Shown: positions 1-11,300 of the stretch, piece by piece
Position numbering within the stretch: position 1 is the stretch's first letter
Layout of the letters: each line of letters opens with the position of its first letter
Assembly: GCA_018340375.1 (NCBI GenBank)
Contig: JAFFJZ010000007.1
Location: 28,432,001 to 28,496,000 of the forward strand
Origin: Gonatopus flavifemur
Lineage: Eukaryota > Arthropoda > Insecta > Hymenoptera > Dryinidae
DNA length: 64,000 nucleotides
Reading direction: 5' to 3'
The notes under the pieces: generated by a model
What the model saw: the letters and a program-made list of their open reading frames with translations, nothing else
Told to the model about the DNA's origin: nothing
Database searches by the model: none
Made by a program: the position numbers and the translations under genes

Positions 1-407
1 TATTTGACTGTGTGGAACCAAGAATCTTCATGAAAATCAAAACTCGATGCATCGTTGATATGTAGCACAGTGAAAAATATTATATTTTAAATTAAAAAAT
101 AATGGATCACTTTCTTCGTGTATACTTAAATTGTGAGATTGTTTTGTATGTGAAGTTTATGTAGATAATAGCCACGTCTTCCAAGGTGGGAATCATATTA
201 GACAGTTCACTGACGCGTATCAGGGCCAGGGATACGCCTAGTCTGCTTCGATAGCGCCAAGAAAGAGGTGAAGGAGGGGCAAGAATGATTTCTACTAGGG
301 TTTTTTCCATATATCAACCCTCAATTAGTCACTAAGCCGCACCTACAGGTTGGTTGAAAAGTTTTGAAAGTGACACCTATCAACCAGTACAGGAATCAAA
401 ATCTATA

Positions 408-617
408 CACTGAAAAACAAGTATGGCTCCTACAGCTCTACTATTCATGTGTTCTAGCTGTCAGGAGGTATAAGGATGCCAGTATAGCTCCCACAGCCGA
501 ACGCGTCACTATCATAGCAATCTGTCGGCTGTGGGAGCTATACTGGCATTCTTATACCTCCTGACAGTAAGAACACATGAATAGTAGAGCTGTGAGAGCC
601 ATACCTTTTTTTCAGTG
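408..617. mobile_element. nested hairpin MITE, TA-CACTGAAAAA termini
   Basis: Arms of about 90 bp (408-497 and 527-617) are near-perfect inverted repeats around a loop of about 29 bp. Ends read CACTGAAAAA and TTTTTTTCAGTG, flanked by TA at 406-407 and 618-619. It sits between the left mariner terminus and the transposase start, so it inserted into the mariner after that copy arrived. It belongs to the broad group of TA-flanked CACTG(A/T)-ended hairpins found across the window. Confidence 0.88.
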
Positions 618-733
618 TATGCTATTTTTATATTCCATCCTTCATTTGAACACACACAATTTTATTCCGATCTGTCAATTCATTCTTTGTTTACAAGCCA
701 TTCGAAGTTGACGTGTCAGTGTATTTTGTGAAA

Positions 734-1780
734 ATGGAAAAATCCGAATATCGTGCAGTGATAAAATTCTTTGTTTCGGAAGGTTTATCAGCAACAGAAA
801 TTCATACTAAAATGAAGAAAGTGTTGAAGGAATCTGCTCCTTCATTTCCAACTGTACATCGATGGGTTTTAGAGTTCAAACGTGGTCGTATAAGCGTTGA
901 AGATCAATCACGTGGTGGACGTCCAAAAAGTGCAACGAAATCAGACATCATTGAGCAAGTCTATGATATTGTTTGTAAAGATCCGAGTTTGACTAAGCGT
1001 GAAATTGCTGATACCATAGGCATCTCGGATGAACGAGTACTCCATATTTTACACGAAGAATTACATATGAAAAAGCTTTTTGGAGAGTTGGTGCCGCATT
1101 CGTTGACAATTCAACAAAAACTGAATCGAAAACAAATTTCTCAGCGTAATTTGGAGCGTTTTAAGCAGGATAAGACCGATTTTCTGCGTCGTTTCGTACC
1201 TGTGGACGAGACTTGGATCTACCATCATGATCCTGAACTGAAACAAGAACGTTTACAGTAAACTGAAGCTAGTTGTTCAGCTCCAAAACGGGTGAAGTCA
1301 GAACGATCGGCAAAAAAGGTTTTAGCATCGGTTTTTTGGGACGCAAAAGGGGTTTTGTTGATTGATTATCTCGAAAAAGGTAAAACAATCAACTCTGAAT
1401 ATTATTGCAACCTTTTGGACCAGTTGGATGAAAAAATTCGTGAAAAAAGACCCGGTTTACGGAAGAAAAAAATCATTTTTCATCAAGACAATGCACGTGT
1501 TCACACAAGTGTTCTGGTGATGGCTAAACTGAACGAATTGAAGTACGAATTGCTTGAACACCCACCGTATTCACCAGATTTGGCTCCCTCCGACTATTAC
1601 CTCTTCAGAAATTTGAAACAATTACTTCGTGGAAAGCGTTTTTCGTCGAATGGAGAAGCTATTGCAGCTGTGGAACAGTATTTTGCGGAGCTTCCGGAAA
1701 ATCATTACAGAGATGGTATAAAATTATTGGAGGATCGTTGGAATAAGTGTGTTGAAGTTGAGGGAGACTATATTGAATAA
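734..1780 (+). pseudogene. mariner transposase, one in-frame stop
   Basis: Open frame of 349 codons counting the stops, the usual length for mariner transposase (about 345-355). The start is set at ATG 734; an upstream in-frame GTG at 713 is not needed. The N-terminal half is the paired-like helix-turn-helix DNA-binding region. The catalytic part has DETWI (first Asp), HQDNARVH (second Asp) and YSPDLAPSD (third Asp), with exactly 34 residues between the second and third, the DD34D signature. The linker motif usually written WVPHxL reads LVPHSL. A TAA at 1259-1261 interrupts the frame just after the first catalytic Asp region; the frame is the same before and after, so this is a nonsense change and not a frameshift. 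No full-length enzyme can be made, so the copy is probably inactive, though otherwise well kept. Confidence 0.93.
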
Positions 1781-2334
1781 AAAAAATCATTTCATCAAAA
1801 AATACACATTCTTTCATTTTTGCTTTCAAAACTTTTCAACCAACCTGTAATACCGGTTTTCATAATCTTCTAAAGCGATAATCTCGATTGATTGGTAACT
1901 CGAAAAGTACGTTCTAATATCCTCAGTTCGGGATGTTCAAGAGCGTCCGTGGTTTCAGTTTGAATTGTTACAACCCCGGTGCAAAGAGACAACCGACAAG
2001 AAAGCTGCGCCACGCATTACCGGTAGCGCGCCAGGACGATATTGCTGAAGTTTGAATCGTTTATTAAAACGAATTAGTAATCGAGTAACGAAATACTTAG
2101 CTGTTGAAGACCCAAAATCTTGCAATACATTCTTTAAATGGCATTTACAGTTCCAAGGAGTTAATTTGAAAAGATAAATACCGATGATTCATCAGATTTT
2201 GTGAGTTTGAATTTCCATTCCGTCTCTATAAACGATTCAAATTTCAAAAACATGCATGAACGTTACTTTTTTGGGTGCTATAAGGGTTAAACTGATGTTT
2301 CCATTGAATAATGATAAAAATGTTCAGATCTTAC

Positions 2335-5300
2335 CTTGGATTCAATATTGCTAATTTCTCGTAACAAATATTCATCCGCGGTACCAATACCGAATAACAT
2401 GATACCTGAGTCGTTGGTTCTGCCTATTCCTTTTATTCCATTGGTGGCTAACGGTCCTTGACGACAAGAATGAAAAAACAATTACTTCGATGCAATTTCA
2501 TCATTGAAAAATAATGATCGAATTACCAGTTCCGTGGACCAAATATTCGTATAATCCCGATAACGATTGCATTTTATTCAGCGTTATGCTAACAGGTGCA
2601 TCCAAATTCACGTACATTGGAATATTGAAATGATCAAACAGATTCCTACCCACCGCCGGAAAGTCTTTTATTATGGGGATCTGTAGGATAGGATGTGAAA
2701 ACACAATTAATTAATGTCGTGATGTAGTATCTATGGAGGATGCGTTAACGAAAATAAGCACATCTGTACTCATCATAAATTTAATACGATACTTGAAATT
2801 CTTTCAATTCTTCCGCAGGACCAATGCCAGACATCATTAATATATGTGGGGTATTAATCGCACCAGCACATAAGATGACTTCTTTTTTCACACTAATCGT
2901 ATCGCGGGTACCATCTTCATATTTGATTTCTACCCCATGAGCTTTCGAATCTTTCACCAGTACCTAGAAATTCACATAAGGATTTTGATTATACTTATAG
3001 TTGATTGTTCAATTAATGACAGGCGGGTATCCAGGGATGGGGGGAAGGGTAGCTAAGGGTGCTGTACCACCCCCTGAAAGTTTGTTGTACCATAGATACA
3101 CTGTAAAAAATAATGGTGGAATTTTCCCCCAAAAAATGGTGACAGCAAAGTTCCTCCATAGATGGGGAATTTTTTACCATAATTTGATAGACTTTTTTTT
3201 CATTCGTAGAGGATTCAACACCCAAAGAATTAAATAATTCCTCAAATTTTTGATTGAAAAGCAATTTCCCAATGACGAGAGGATGAAATCTAACAACAAT
3301 GTGAAGAAACACTTCCCACATTGTTTACAATGTATAACAATTTATAATTGGTCGAACGATAATCTGAAATATATCTCACATTCAGTCCCGTACAGCACAA
3401 CCACCGATCCTCCACCTAAGACTTCGGTGGACCAGAGGTGGAGAATTGGTGGAGAGATGGGAGCCGTGGAAATACGGGAGAAATAAGGGAGAGTCTCTGT
3501 TGAGGCAACGGAGAGGCGACGGAGAAATGTCCGCCCCCTGTATTTTCAGTAAAACTCAAATTCGTGAGTTCATACATGCAGATTTGGTTACGTAAATGGA
3601 CCAATAAGAATTATATCGAAAATACAGGGGGCGGACATTTCTCCGTCGCCTCTCCGTTGCCTCAACGGAGACTCTCCCTTATTTCTCCCTTATTTCCACG
3701 GCTCCCATTTCTCCACCAATTCTCCACCTCCAGTCCACCGAAGTCCTAGGTGGAGGATCGGTGGTTGTGCTGTACGGGGTAATTAATGTTCTGCAAATAA
3801 AATTATTTTAGATGAAAAAAAACAATCTTTCCAAGAGTGAAAGATATTTTATCCTTCTGATGACCATCGAATTGCTACATCTATTTATTTTGATATTCAC
3901 ATACACTGAGAACCCAATTTTTTAGACTTGAAGAAAATTTCTTTGCCCTCATTCTGATGAATCTTGTTTCCAATGGAAAAAATAATTAATTTCAACGGAA
4001 AATTTTTTCATTGAATTGCCATCACATTCTTCAGAAGGAATTCAATTTGAGAATTTTTCGTTTCAGTCTGAAGAAAACTTTTTTTCTTCAAAGAATTCTT
4101 CTCAACTGAATTTTCTACTATTGGAAAAAAGATTTATCAGAATGAGGGTGAAGAAAATTTTCTTTCAGTTTGAGGAATTGAGTTCTCAATGTAGGCCCAG
4201 AAAGAAAGTCAGATATTATGGCTGTTGAAGAGAAGGTAATCTGCTTCTGTAGTAATCGCAATAATAACCCAAGTGTGTATTAACGGCGGGTCCCATCTAG
4301 GCCCAGGGTGGGTGCCCATGCTACCCAACGTGGGGCCAAGGTGGGCAGACAAATGGGGCCAACCCTGGGATGATAACATCGTTCCCAGCTTGGCCGTATT
4401 GGTTTGCCCGAGAATTGGTAACAACACGGGCCCAGCATGAACCCAGACTAGGCAATCAATACTGCCCCTTCCTTTTTGTTTTAATTGGAAAATTGCTTCG
4501 AATTTTACCCCAGCGGGGATGAATTTAAGCCCACTTTGGCCCGATCTTGGGCCTAGTGTTGAGCCCCATCCTGTCTATATGGGCCCAAGACTGGACCAAA
4601 GTGGGACCAAAATCCATACACGCTGAGGATTGTACACACATGCTCGAGATATAAATTCACCCCAATCTTGGCCTAACGCTGGTCCAAATTGGGGCCCAGT
4701 TCAAATGTGCCCGCACTAAGATTCATTATTTCCATTTTCTACCAACCATAATTGTATGGGAGAACACAACAGGGCCAGGATTGAGCCAACGTGGGCCCCA
4801 TCGTCATTCCCCAAGACTGGGTTAAAGAGGATGGACCCAGCCTGGGGCCCATTGTCATTAAAGGCAATACACGCTTGGGAATGGATAATTCATACTATGA
4901 ATTAATGATCAAAAATTCTTCCAATTCCAGTTTAAAAGTTCAATAAATCATGAAAATCAAGAATCGATATAAAAGGTGATAAACATGGATAAGAATTTGT
5001 TTATTCAAGTAATTATATGAACACGAGACCTTCTTTCTATTATCCCCTAAAATTTACAATTTACAAAATTATATTTGAATTATATACTGGATGATTCGAA
5101 ATTGCCAAAATCCAAATATTCCGGAAGGATCACATCTTTGACATTTGAATCCAATATCATTCTCTAAGGCGGATCACGGGGTATCCTTGGAAAAAAATAA
5201 AACTAATTTAGCTTGCTTCGTTGTAGAGTTACAGCGATCGAGGGGTAAACCACTTTGAAATCATGATTTTTCCAAATTAAAAATCTCTGAATAATCTTGG

Positions 5301-8300
5301 AGTAAGCGTAGCTCCGTTCTGCTTAACGCAATATGACTGTCAAAAAGACTATTCTAAGAGACTCATAAAACAGATTTTAGTTACCATAACGTTATCGATA
5401 ACGAAAAAATCAGAGCACAACGTCCATATAACGCTCGATGTTGTCTTGCTGATTTTAGAGTGGCTTATACCCCTCGATAGCGATTTAAAGTTGTTGAATT
5501 CTGATTGGCTGGAACGCAAAAAATTCACAACCGCTATAACTCTGCAACGAAAAACGCTAAATTGGTTTCATTTTTTTCCAGGAATACCCCGTGATCTGCC
5601 TTAGAGAATGATATTGGATTCAAATGTCAAAGATATGGTCCTTCCGAGATATTTGGTTTTTTCAAATAATCAAAAAATGCTCATATCTTCGAATCTGAGG
5701 GTCAGATCAAAATATTTCGCACCAAAATTGTCTCAGAATTTCAGCAAGAATCTACTCTCAAAAAAGTGTACGGCAATTCCGAATCACCCAGTATAAACTG
5801 TATTGAGTTATCTATGAATTATATATCATTTTCGACTTGAGATATTTTACAGTAATCATGAACATCCCCCCCCCCCTCACCCCTCGAATGAACATCCTGG
5901 ATACTCGCCTGATGAATGATGCATTTATTTTTAATGTACAAATATCATCACACTCACTTTCGTTACCATAGTGTTCAAAAGAATATGTAAATTTCTTCGA
6001 TTCCAAGCAGATTGCAAGTAAGCGTGGTAACTGCTCCATCTTTTCCCTCCTTTTACAGTGTAAACGGATTTTGAGAAGCTCACATTGTCGTGTTTCAAAG
6101 AAAACTGCGCTACCATGAATGCTTTGGCTAAATATTCTCCTTCAGCTTCAGGTGCAATCGTTTGAAAACTCATAGTCGCTGAGGTTTTTTTGAAATAAGG
6201 AAGCAAATCTTGGTATGACCATCCTTTAGGCCATTTTTTATAATCTTGTGGTTTTCCGTAAGAATGAACCATGTAATTGATCTGACCACTTCCACCTAAT
6301 CCTTTACCTCTCGGTATTGATTGTTTCTGGATAAATTACAGGCGAATATATCAAATCGTTCTATGAATTTTCAAATGTTAATGAGAGATAAAACGGTAAT
6401 TCTATCGTGTTGGAGGGTTGATGAATTAAATACGGGAAAAATTAATTCGCTGATGTTTGGATAGCTGAAAAATAGCATCTATGGATTATCTAAACGACGT
6501 ATGGGGAAAGAAATTCGCTGTCACAGCGACATCTGAATCTGCTGGATACCCTTGACTGCACGGAGAAAAAATGGTTTGCTACTATAGCGCCTACAAAGAA
6601 ATTTATTGTCCTTGCAAAAATATTCACTCCAGCAGCTGAGACGTTAGTTCTGTTAACAAATTTGTTTATTCTAGCAAAAGAATGTAGTTGTGTCAATCAT
6701 TTTTCTTGCTCTTTCAGCTCATTTTTTCTGTAGACGCTATAATAACACACCTGCTTGTTATGCCAGCAATACTTTTTTTCCGTGTGGTGCAGCGAAATTT
6801 TATTGTTATGACAGTGATCTATTCGCTATCACAATCCATTCGCTAGCAATCCCTTATCTCTCATCTCATTATCTTTTTGTCGTTGAAAATTTCTCCCACC
6901 ATTTGCTTTTTATATAGCAGAACCCCTGGTTAATGTTCACCAAGTCTCATTGAAATGTGACGAAGGTCTGATTGATTAATCAGATCTCTGTCCAATTAAA
7001 ATGGAATTTGGGGAAGATCAATAGGTTTCTTAAACTAGGGAAAACTAAGGAGGTGCTGTTTCGTGCATTCCCAGCGGCAAAGGGTTATTATACATTCAAG
7101 AAATACTCTCAGATTTTGAGAAATATTCTCAAATTTTTGTTGAAGATTACTATATTTTCGACCTGCATTTTTCTCCGTGCACTGGTTTTTATCCGTATTT
7201 GCCTGGCATTTTCACCAGGGCTCCGTTGTTCTTCGAGAATAACGAAGTTCTCAAATCATTCTGATTGTGCACGGATAAAGAAGTATTGCTGGCATAACAA
7301 GCAGATCTGTTACTATAGCGCCTACAAAAAAAATTAACTGAAAGAGCAAGAAAAATGATTGACACAACCAAATTTTTTGCTAACATAAACAAATTAGTTA
7401 AAAGAACTAACGTCTTAGCTGCTGGAGTAAATTGTTTTGCGGGGACAATAAAATTGAATAATATACTTGCTATTATGAACTGATTCACTCGATGTAAGAA
7501 AAAAAATTCAATATAATAAAAAAATGCATTAAATTACATAGTCTCTGAGTCCTTTCGATGAATAAAATTGAGATTCAGATTTGTACGCCCAATCCGCATC
7601 AGATCTCTGCATCAATGGGGCTAATAAGGGTACGGTTGATAACCAATTGAAATACGCACCAGCTTCGATGAGTAATACTGTCACGTTTGGTATTTCCGTA
7701 AGTCGCGATGCCATAACGCAACCAGCAGTTCCTGCTCCAACTGGCAAACAAGAAATGCGAGAAAGTTGAATTGAAGTTTAAAATCCATCGTTCATCAAAT
7801 GTATGTATTTTCTCCCATATAGAAATTTAGTTATCTCGTTAATATTGACATGGCTGATACGACTTGACCAAATATGACACACGGGAAGAAATTTTTAGCT
7901 GTATCAGCTAAATTTTAGCTATTATAGCTAAACATTTTAGCACTCACAGGACGGCTAATTTCTTTGCAACATTAGCTGAAATTTAGTTGATGAAGCTAAA
8001 AATTTTTCTGCATCATTTAAAATTGAGCTATTGGAGCTAAAAAAATGGCTGACCATCTCCCAGCTACCTCTTTTCCCCGTGCAGTCAAATATAGGCAGTT
8101 TATATTGGGCCCATGTTGACTACACGGAGAAAAAAGACCTTCCAAATATTACCTCATTTTGTACTAAAGTAGCAGGATAAGCGGAATAGTATACTAGAGA
8201 AAAAATTCCTTCCAAGCAAATAAATAGTTTCTTTGTCCTCTCTCCATGAAATATTTCTTAGGAATAATGAAATATTTAATCGAATCAAATAATCGAATGC

Positions 8301-11300
8301 TTGCCCCAAGTAAATTGGTCTTCTAAATGAATAATTTATTAGCCATAAGTAATCAGTTTTTGCATCTAATTGAATATTTAATTCCCACAAATAAATATTT
8401 CATGGAGAGAGGACAAATAAATATTTTTTCCAGTGTATAATTTTTGCAACACAGGGTAGTAAAAATTCATGCTTTATGATGTGAAGTTGCGCCCAATTAA
8501 ACGATTTTTCAAATTATTAAGCATTAATTTTTACTACACTGTGCTGTAAAAATTATACTATGTCCCCGAGTACAAACGCGGATGGAAAAATATGACAATG
8601 GATACAAAAATAGGAGGATAAATTTCGATTGCATTTCTATCCTATCCTATTTCAACCCTATTTTTGCATCCATATTCAATTTTTTATCCGAATTCATCCG
8701 AATCTATTCACATTTTTTACCAGGATCATTTATGCTGCTACTTCAGTACAAAATGTAGTAATATTTAAAATCACATTTCTGTCCTTGTAGGGAACAGGGC
8801 AAAAAACGATTTAGATCTAAGTAGATCTCGAAAAATCCGAAAAATAAAAAGATGTAACGTATTCTTGCATTGTATATATACAATTGGATCCAATTCGTGA
8901 GAATTACTCACACGAAAAGTATTCCTTTGTTCTGAATAAATATTGATATCACCTTACTGAGATAATAAATGTATTTGCATCAATCAAGATTTATTTCATT
9001 CAAATAAATTTTATTTTCATCAAATACAGAATGATTCAAGCAGCATTTTCCCTTATTGAAATAACATATTTATTTGAATAAAAACATACTTTTTTCTGTG
9101 CATGCTGAATTATTCTAAATATACATTCGTATATATGCATATATGAATCTATTATGCATGCAATTTCAGTGATTCGTAATCCATTGCAAATTTATGATGC
9201 ACAAATACAAATTCATTTCGAAAACCTTGTTACAGGGTTTTTACATGCAATTTCCCTTACAGCACAACCACCGATTCTCCACCCAGGACTTCGATGGACT
9301 GGAGGTGGAAAATCAGTGGAGAAATGAGAGCCGTGGAAATAAGGGAGAAACAAGGGAGAGTCCCCGTTGAGACAACGGAGAGGCGACGTGGATTTGTCCG
9401 CCCCCTTTATTTTCGATAAAATTCATATCTGTCGATTTACACAACCAAATTTCAATGAGTGAATCCACACATAAATTTTCTCTACATTACATTTCTCCAC
9501 TGATTCTCCACCTCCAGTCCACCGAAGTCCTGGGTGGAGAATCGGTGGTTGTGCTGTACGGGGTGTCTGTAAATAATAACGTTAAAATGATGCAACAATA
9601 CCCAGTCAGCACAAATGATCAATTTGAATTTGTAAAGCCTTCTCAAAGACTTCTTGAATAGTTCATGTTATGCGACCAATAATGAGCTCGATAAGAATTT
9701 AATTAATTCAAAATGAAAACGAATTGAATGCCCGGACAATTCATTATGAAATCTCGATATGAATTCTTTCTGAACATTAAGTTGTTCAATATAACACTTC
9801 ATTTTGAATTCCAAATATTCATGATGAATACATATTGATTAGCATAACGGGAACTCTTTGCGGGAACTCTTGTGTTGTTCAAAAGATGCTTTTCAAAATG
9901 AATTTACAATATATTAAAGTGGCTTCAACTACCACCATTATAAAAAACATGGTGTTCAGATTTACGAAAGAAATTACATATCTGAATAAACTCAAGGGAG
10001 GAATGGGAATCTTTATATTCATCATTTCTCATATGTTGCGTTTTCAATTACTTGACGCATGCTCCTGTATGAATTCATACTTTTCTAGATGAAAAAAGCA
10101 TGTCTGAAACCCATCAAAGAGAGTATTGAAATACTAGGAACGTGATTCTAGCGTGCATTTGTTCCAATTTCCACATGATAATGCTTCACATACGTGCTCC
10201 CCTGGTGAAGAAATCTCTCTGAATCTCTCTGAAAATCTCACGTTTCAGAGAGATTCAGAAAGAATCAGAGAAATTCAGCGTGGTCCAGAGGATTTCAGAG
10301 ACTAGTGGATTGAGAGAACTTGTGGTTTGAATTTTTCAGAAGGATTCAGAAAAATTCAGAGGAACTCAGAGAGATGCAGGGAAATTCTGGGAAATTCAGA
10401 GAGGAACAAATTCAGTAAAATTCTTGGTCTTGCATTTCAGAGGCGTTCAAGAAGTGTCAGATGCTTTCAGAGATAGATGAATTCAGAAAGATTGCGCGTA
10501 GAACTTTTCAGAAATATTCAGAGGGATTTAGAAAGATTCAGAGTAATTCAGAGAGATTCAGAAAGGAATTAATTCAGCTAAATTTTTTGTTCAGGATTCC
10601 AGAGGTATTCAGGAAGTGTCAGGGACTCACAGAGACAGGTGAATTAGGAAAAATTGTGCGTGGGATTTTTCAGAAAAATTCAGAAAGATTCAGAGGAATT
10701 TACAGAGATCCGGGGGGGAGGTCTGGAAAATTCAGAGAGGAATGAATTCAGTACAATTCTTGGTCCTGCATTTCAGAGGCCTTCTGGAAGTTTCAGAGAC
10801 TTCCAGAGGAAGATAAATTAAGAAAAATTGTGTGTGGAATTTTTTAGAAATATTCAGAGGAATTTAAAAATATTCAGAGTAATCCATAGAGATTCAAAGA
10901 AATTCAGAGGAAGCTTTGAAATCTGAATACATTAAATTCCGGGATATTTAGAGGAATTCAGAGAGATTCAGAGAAAATCAGAGGGATTCAGAGGAATTCA
11001 GAGGAAGCTTTGAAATCTGAATACATTAAATTCTCGGAGATTTAGAGGAATTTAGAGATATTCAGGTAAATACTGAAGGAGCTTTGAAATTTAAATATAT
11101 AAAATTCTGAGGGATTCAGTGACATGCGGAGAGATTCAGAGAAAGTTGAAGAATTCAGAGCGTATCACTACCGGAAAAGTCTTTAACTTCCTCTGAATTA
11201 CTCTGGAATTACTCTGAATCTCTCTGAAATTTGTCCCAAAATATAGAGAGATTCAGAGAAATTCAGAGAGATTTCAGAGAGATTCAGAGAGATTTTTTTT

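Larger units (their letters stand above)
346..1847 (+). mobile_element. mariner-type (Tc1/mariner) DNA transposon
   Basis: A 1502-bp element with 25-bp terminal inverted repeats: the left begins CAGGTTGGTTGAAAAG at 346 and the exact complement ends at 1847. It is flanked by TA on both sides (344-345 and 1848-1849), the target duplication of Tc1/mariner elements. Inside is a transposase reading frame broken by one stop codon. The 5' part carries a second, nested hairpin element (408-617). The terminal sequence resembles the irritans-type mariners; subfamily assignment is from memory of that terminus and is tentative. If the oxidoreductase gene continues left, the element lies in one of its introns, in antisense orientation. 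Confidence 0.95.

Noticed and set aside
107..310. Minus-strand frame at the left edge as a C-terminal exon of the oxidoreductase
   Set aside because: Its translation lacks the expected post-FAD and C-terminal GMC motifs, and no acceptor gives the needed phase.
1259..1291. Frameshift in the mariner transposase
   Set aside because: The frames before and after the break are identical; a single in-frame TAA explains it.
3416..3749. Two similar short protein-like frames on opposite strands
   Set aside because: They are translations of the two arms of one hairpin MITE.
10461..10745. 94-codon frame rich in F-R-K repeats
   Set aside because: It is a translation of the TTCAGAG word repeat.
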